From contig JAIPBM010000025.1 of assembly GCA_021739695.1 (NCBI GenBank), forward strand, positions 1 through 64,000: 64,000 bases of DNA, given 5' to 3'. The first letter of the stretch is position 1; each line of letters starts with the position of its first letter. Source of the DNA: Flavobacteriales bacterium (GTDB taxonomy: Bacteria > Bacteroidota > Bacteroidia > UBA10329). The notes below the pieces were generated by a model that saw only the letters and a program-made list of their open reading frames with translations, was not told the DNA's origin and did no database searches. Positions 62,191 through 64,000 of the stretch are shown here, piece after piece. Both the position numbers and the translations under genes were made by a program.

Positions 62191-62586
62191 TCAGGATGTT
62201 TTCGGTGCTGGTTTCATAACGCGTTTAAATTGCAGGCGGGTATTGCCGAAGTTGATCAGCAACCCTATCTGCATATCGTATGCTTCGAGGTAGTTGATGG
62301 CCTGTGCCAGGTGTACATCCTCCAATTCTTTAATGGCCTTTATCTCAAGCATGATGGTGTCATCCACAAAGAAATCGACCCTGCGGGTACCGATGTCGTG
62401 ACCTTTGTAGCTCAATGGCATTTCCATTTCGCGTTGGTGGGGCAATCCTTGCATGTTCATTTCGATGGACAGTGCGCGCTGATACACCACTTCCTGAAAA
62501 CCATTGCCCAACTGCTTGTGCACTTCCATGGCGCAACCAATGATCCTGCCCGTCAACTCGCTATGTTCATACTTCTCATTTATCAT
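62191..62586 (-). CDS. GxxExxY protein
   Basis: 131 residues of the small GxxExxY family: GCAMEVHKQLGNGFQEVVY with G-F-Q-E-V-V-Y giving the name motif, then VDFFVDDTIMLEIKAIKEL, which resembles a PD-(D/E)XK core (Asp...Glu-x-Lys), and LLINFGNTRLQFKR. The function of the family is not established; a nuclease-like fold is inferred. The gene lies between hsdM and hsdS in the same direction. Confidence 0.85.
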   Translation of the reverse strand: MINEKYEHSELTGRIIGCAMEVHKQLGNGFQEVVYQRALSIEMNMQGLPHQREMEMPLSYKGHDIGTRRVDFFVDDTIMLEIKAIKELEDVHLAQAINYLEAYDMQIGLLINFGNTRLQFKRVMKPAPKTS

Positions 62587-62654
62587 CTCCTAAAAATCAT
62601 ATTCCACCATTCATCATAGTCCATCATAGTATCTCATTTCATCATAGTTCAAGA

Positions 62655-64000
62655 CTATACTGGCGCCTCAATCCCCAACTCCTCACAATACCTCGCAATA
62701 GTGGCATCGGTGCTTTTCAGGGCTTCGGCCACTTGCCTCAGTTCGGTGCTTATGGCCTGTAGGTCAATGGCGGCCTCTTCCTCAAAGGTGTCCACATAGC
62801 GCGGTATGTTCAGGTTGTAGTCGTTGTCGCGCACTTCTTCGAGGGTAGCGATGTAGGCGTATTTTTCTTCTAACACTTGAGATTCTTCGCTGCGCTCAGA
62901 ATGACAATAGGAAGCATAGGTATCGGTTATCTTGGCAATGTCCGCTAGCCGCAGCTTGTTCTGGGTCTTCACCTTCTCGTAGTGCTGGCTGGCATCTATA
63001 AAGAGGATGTTGTTGCTTCTATCAGCGCCCTTCGATACGATTCCTTCGGAATCACTCAGGGTGACGCGCTGAGAACGGTTCTTTTTCAGCACGAGGATGC
63101 AGGTGGGTATGCTGGTGCCAAAGAAGATGTTGGCAGGCAGGCCTATCACGGCATCGAGGTAATTGCGGTCGTCTATCAGAAACTGGCGGATGTGGCCTTC
63201 GGCCCCACCACGGAACAGCACACCATGGGGCAGCACGCAGGCCATGGTGCCATCGTCTGCCAACTGGTGCACCATGTGCTGCACAAAGGCAAAATCGGCC
63301 TTGCTGCCGGGGGCCAACCGCCCGTAGGCCGCAAAGCGCGGGCTGTTCATGTGCAAAGGGTTGGCGCTCCACTGTGCCGAAAATGGCGGGTTGGCCACCA
63401 CGGCCTCGAAGCGTTCTTCCACGTGCTGTGGGCGTTCGAGCGTGTCCTCGTTCTTGATGTCGAACTTGCGGTAATGCACGTTGTGCATGATCATGTTCAT
63501 GCGTGCCAAGTTGTAGGTGGTGGGGTTGCTCTCCTGCCCATAGAACTTACCCGCATCCAGCACTTCCTTCGCCACGCGCAAGAGCAGCGAACCACTGCCA
63601 CAGGTGGGGTCGTACACGCTTTTGAGGCGTTTCTTGCCAGTGGTGACCAGCTTGGCCAATACGGTGCTCACCTCCTGCGGGGTGTAGAACTCGCCCGCCT
63701 TTTTGCCCGCTCCGCTGGCAAACTGCCCAATGAGGTATTCGTAGGCATCGCCCAGCACATCGGTCTCGCTGTTGTCTATCTGAAAGTCGATCTGGTTGAG
63801 ATGCACGAGCACTTTCACGATCAGTGCGTTCTTGTCGTCCGTGGTCTTGCCCAGCTTGCTGCTGGTGAGGTCGAGGTCTTCAAAGAGGTTCTGAAAGTCC
63901 TCTTCGCTCTCGGTGCCTACGGTGCTGTTGGTGATGTTGTTGAGCACCGTTTTGAGGTCTTCGAGAATGAAGTTCTCCTCGCCTTCGCCACCGCTCCTGC
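62655..64000 (-). CDS. hsdM: Type I restriction enzyme M (methylase) subunit, 5' partial
   Basis: The reading frame is open to the right edge (GGEGEENFILEDLKTVL), so the N-terminus is outside the window. SAM-binding motif PTCGSGSLLLR and catalytic NPPF (VVANPPFSAQW) identify an N6-adenine methylase that protects host DNA and forms the core with HsdS. Two segments look inserted and repeat-derived: RVTLSDSEGIVSKGADRSN (near 63028-63065) and CHSERSEESQ (near 62878-62906). The gene is markedly GC-rich compared with the window. It is the first gene of the operon visible here. Confidence 0.92.
   Translation of the reverse strand, partial: RSGGEGEENFILEDLKTVLNNITNSTVGTESEEDFQNLFEDLDLTSSKLGKTTDDKNALIVKVLVHLNQIDFQIDNSETDVLGDAYEYLIGQFASGAGKKAGEFYTPQEVSTVLAKLVTTGKKRLKSVYDPTCGSGSLLLRVAKEVLDAGKFYGQESNPTTYNLARMNMIMHNVHYRKFDIKNEDTLERPQHVEERFEAVVANPPFSAQWSANPLHMNSPRFAAYGRLAPGSKADFAFVQHMVHQLADDGTMACVLPHGVLFRGGAEGHIRQFLIDDRNYLDAVIGLPANIFFGTSIPTCILVLKKNRSQRVTLSDSEGIVSKGADRSNNILFIDASQHYEKVKTQNKLRLADIAKITDTYASYCHSERSEESQVLEEKYAYIATLEEVRDNDYNLNIPRYVDTFEEEAAIDLQAISTELRQVAEALKSTDATIARYCEELGIEAPV

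Overview
The window is from a Bacteroidota chromosome, most likely an uncultured Flavobacteriales-type bacterium. The evidence is several secreted proteins with type IX secretion (T9SS) C-terminal sorting domains, many short lipoproteins with Bacteroidota-style lipoboxes, a PID-CTERM-like small protein, TAnnTTTG-type -7 promoter boxes, and overall gene content (SCO1, DUF4197, HlyD/ABC/TolC, S74-tailed autochaperone protein). No rRNA, tRNA, IS element, prophage or CRISPR array was seen.

Region 1 (1-15 kb) is ordinary chromosome: a palindromic repeat block, proC, T9SS cargo proteins, a PHB-depolymerase-type esterase, an L,D-transpeptidase lipoprotein, a DUF1508 protein, a GH31 enzyme with all the sulfoquinovosidase signature residues, an amidase, a PlsC-like acyltransferase, a coupled pair of a GRDP-like protein and a protein with a Cys-every-third-residue tail, a GNAT protein and a Baeyer-Villiger-type monooxygenase. 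Region 2 (15.2-20.4 kb) is a tetR-ABC-hlyD-tolC export operon. Its regulator gene appears interrupted by an in-frame TAA at codon 16, and its divergent promoter carries two palindromic operator-like copies. Region 3 (20.4-27.7 kb) has two DUF218 paralogues, a divergent LysR-SbtA bicarbonate uptake locus, two beta-barrel proteins, a STAS-like protein and a TlpA-like thioredoxin.

Region 4 (27.8-50 kb) has a fatty-acid hydroxylase, a TPR protein, a large M36 fungalysin with T9SS signal, a four-gene surface-protein cluster (S74 protein, T9SS protein, PID-CTERM-like peptide, membrane protein), a GT-C glycosyltransferase fused to MORN repeats, SCO1, prfC, DUF4197, an MBL hydrolase and a very large sensor adenylate cyclase.

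Region 5 (50-56.2 kb) is accessory: a Cys-rich repeat lipoprotein and small unknown genes separated by dense repeats (inverted repeats, 9-bp and 34-bp tandem arrays, a thrice-repeated terminator module). Region 6 (56.2 kb to the right edge) is one type I restriction-modification operon on the minus strand (hsdM - GxxExxY - hsdS - PD-(D/E)XK nuclease - PGN_0703-like nuclease - hsdR). All three Hsd genes contain in-frame stretches that look like the genome's own palindromic repeats, so the repeats are translated as linker peptides. That, the regulator nonsense codon with its operators, and the Cys-tailed pair are the observations most worth following up.
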